Below are positions 51,866-51,968 of a stretch of 51,968 nucleotides of DNA, piece by piece. Source of the DNA: Deltaproteobacteria bacterium (GTDB lineage: Bacteria > Desulfobacterota > Dissulfuribacteria > Dissulfuribacterales > QOAL01); contig JALWNK010000030.1 in the NCBI GenBank assembly GCA_026995935.1, positions 1 through 51,968 on the forward strand, written 5' to 3'. Position 1 is the first letter of the stretch. Each line of letters starts with the position of its first letter. Below the pieces are notes generated by a model that made no database searches, was not told the DNA's origin, and saw only the letters and a program-made list of their open reading frames with translations. The position numbers and the translations under genes were made by a program.

Positions 51866-51968
51866 AAAGCGTAGCAATCCTTGGTGCAGGCAGTTGGGGT
51901 ACTGCCCTTGCAATTCTCCTTGCAGAAAAGGGCGTTCCAGCCACCTTGTGGGCCAGAGATCAGGAGCA
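51862..51968 (+). CDS. gpsA: Glycerol-3-phosphate dehydrogenase [NAD(P)+] (partial, N-terminal part)
   Basis: The first 35 codons only; the gene runs off the right edge. [20 protein letters not shown] then AEKGV is the nucleotide-binding GxGxxG motif specific to GpsA. It makes sn-glycerol-3-phosphate, the backbone for phospholipids. The ATG overlaps the gyrA stop, so the two are coupled. Confidence 0.88.
   Translation, partial: MKSVAILGAGSWGTALAILLAEKGVPATLWARDQE

Overview
The window looks like chromosomal DNA of a Gram-negative bacterium, most likely a member of the Desulfobacterota (old Deltaproteobacteria), possibly thermophilic. The evidence is an outer-membrane TonB receptor and TolC-type channel, a lipid gene row of the type DUF177-rpmF-plsX-fabH-...-fabG-acpP-fabF-rpiB-glyA-comEB, a ferredoxin-fused EtfA, and many AGG/AGA (Arg) and ATA (Ile) codons. 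No rRNA, tRNA, CRISPR array, prophage or transposase gene was seen. The assignment is inference from gene content and order.

Layout. 1-3936 (minus): a PP2C phosphatase, a Ser/Thr kinase with a C-terminal FGE-sulfatase domain, a small membrane protein, a decaying hypothetical gene and the start of a solute-binding protein. 4098-10504 (plus): a membrane protein with a histidine-kinase-like helix, then a CusC-CusB-CusA-type Cu(I)/Ag(I) efflux set, all overlapping. 10505-16877 (minus): a signalling block running in transcription order receiver-histidine kinase, CheY-like receiver, TonB receptor, YfiR-family protein, CHASE8 histidine kinase. 17024-17695: a DUF1614 membrane protein, followed by a 750-base non-coding stretch holding two inverted copies of a structured repeat. 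18447-20756 (minus): cutA-hisI-hisG-engB. 20951-22565 (plus): purQ and a divergent tatC.

22673-34121 (plus) is one long co-directional lipid/central-metabolism run. It has a good promoter just upstream and holds DUF177, rpmF, plsX, fabH, an acyl-CoA dehydrogenase, etfB, Fe-S etfA, fabG, acpP, fabF, rpiB, glyA, a dCMP-deaminase-type gene and a LOG-family gene. The usual fabD is absent and an electron-bifurcation-type acyl-CoA dehydrogenase/Etf set sits in its place. 34126-37735 (minus) is a compact, overlapping three-gene locus: a spore-photoproduct-lyase-like radical SAM protein, a ParB-domain protein, and a nucleosidase-glycosyltransferase fusion. A histidine-kinase relic and marC lie upstream.

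38705-43980 (minus) is the classic ffh-rpsP-khpA-rimM-trmD-RNA methyltransferase-rplS-rnhB-yraN translation operon, with a terminator-like hairpin between khpA and rimM. 44231-44803 is an unrecognised protein. 45102 to the end (plus) carries an EF-G paralogue lacking the catalytic histidine, a MogA/MoaB protein, a YchF-like GTPase, nikR, gyrA and the first codons of gpsA.

The most interesting points are the radical SAM/ParB/nucleosidase-GT2 locus, the acyl-CoA dehydrogenase/Etf insertion in the fatty-acid operon, the structured inverted repeat with compensatory changes, the TatC that lacks both signal-contact glutamates, and the paired atypical GTPases (EF-G paralogue and YchF-like).
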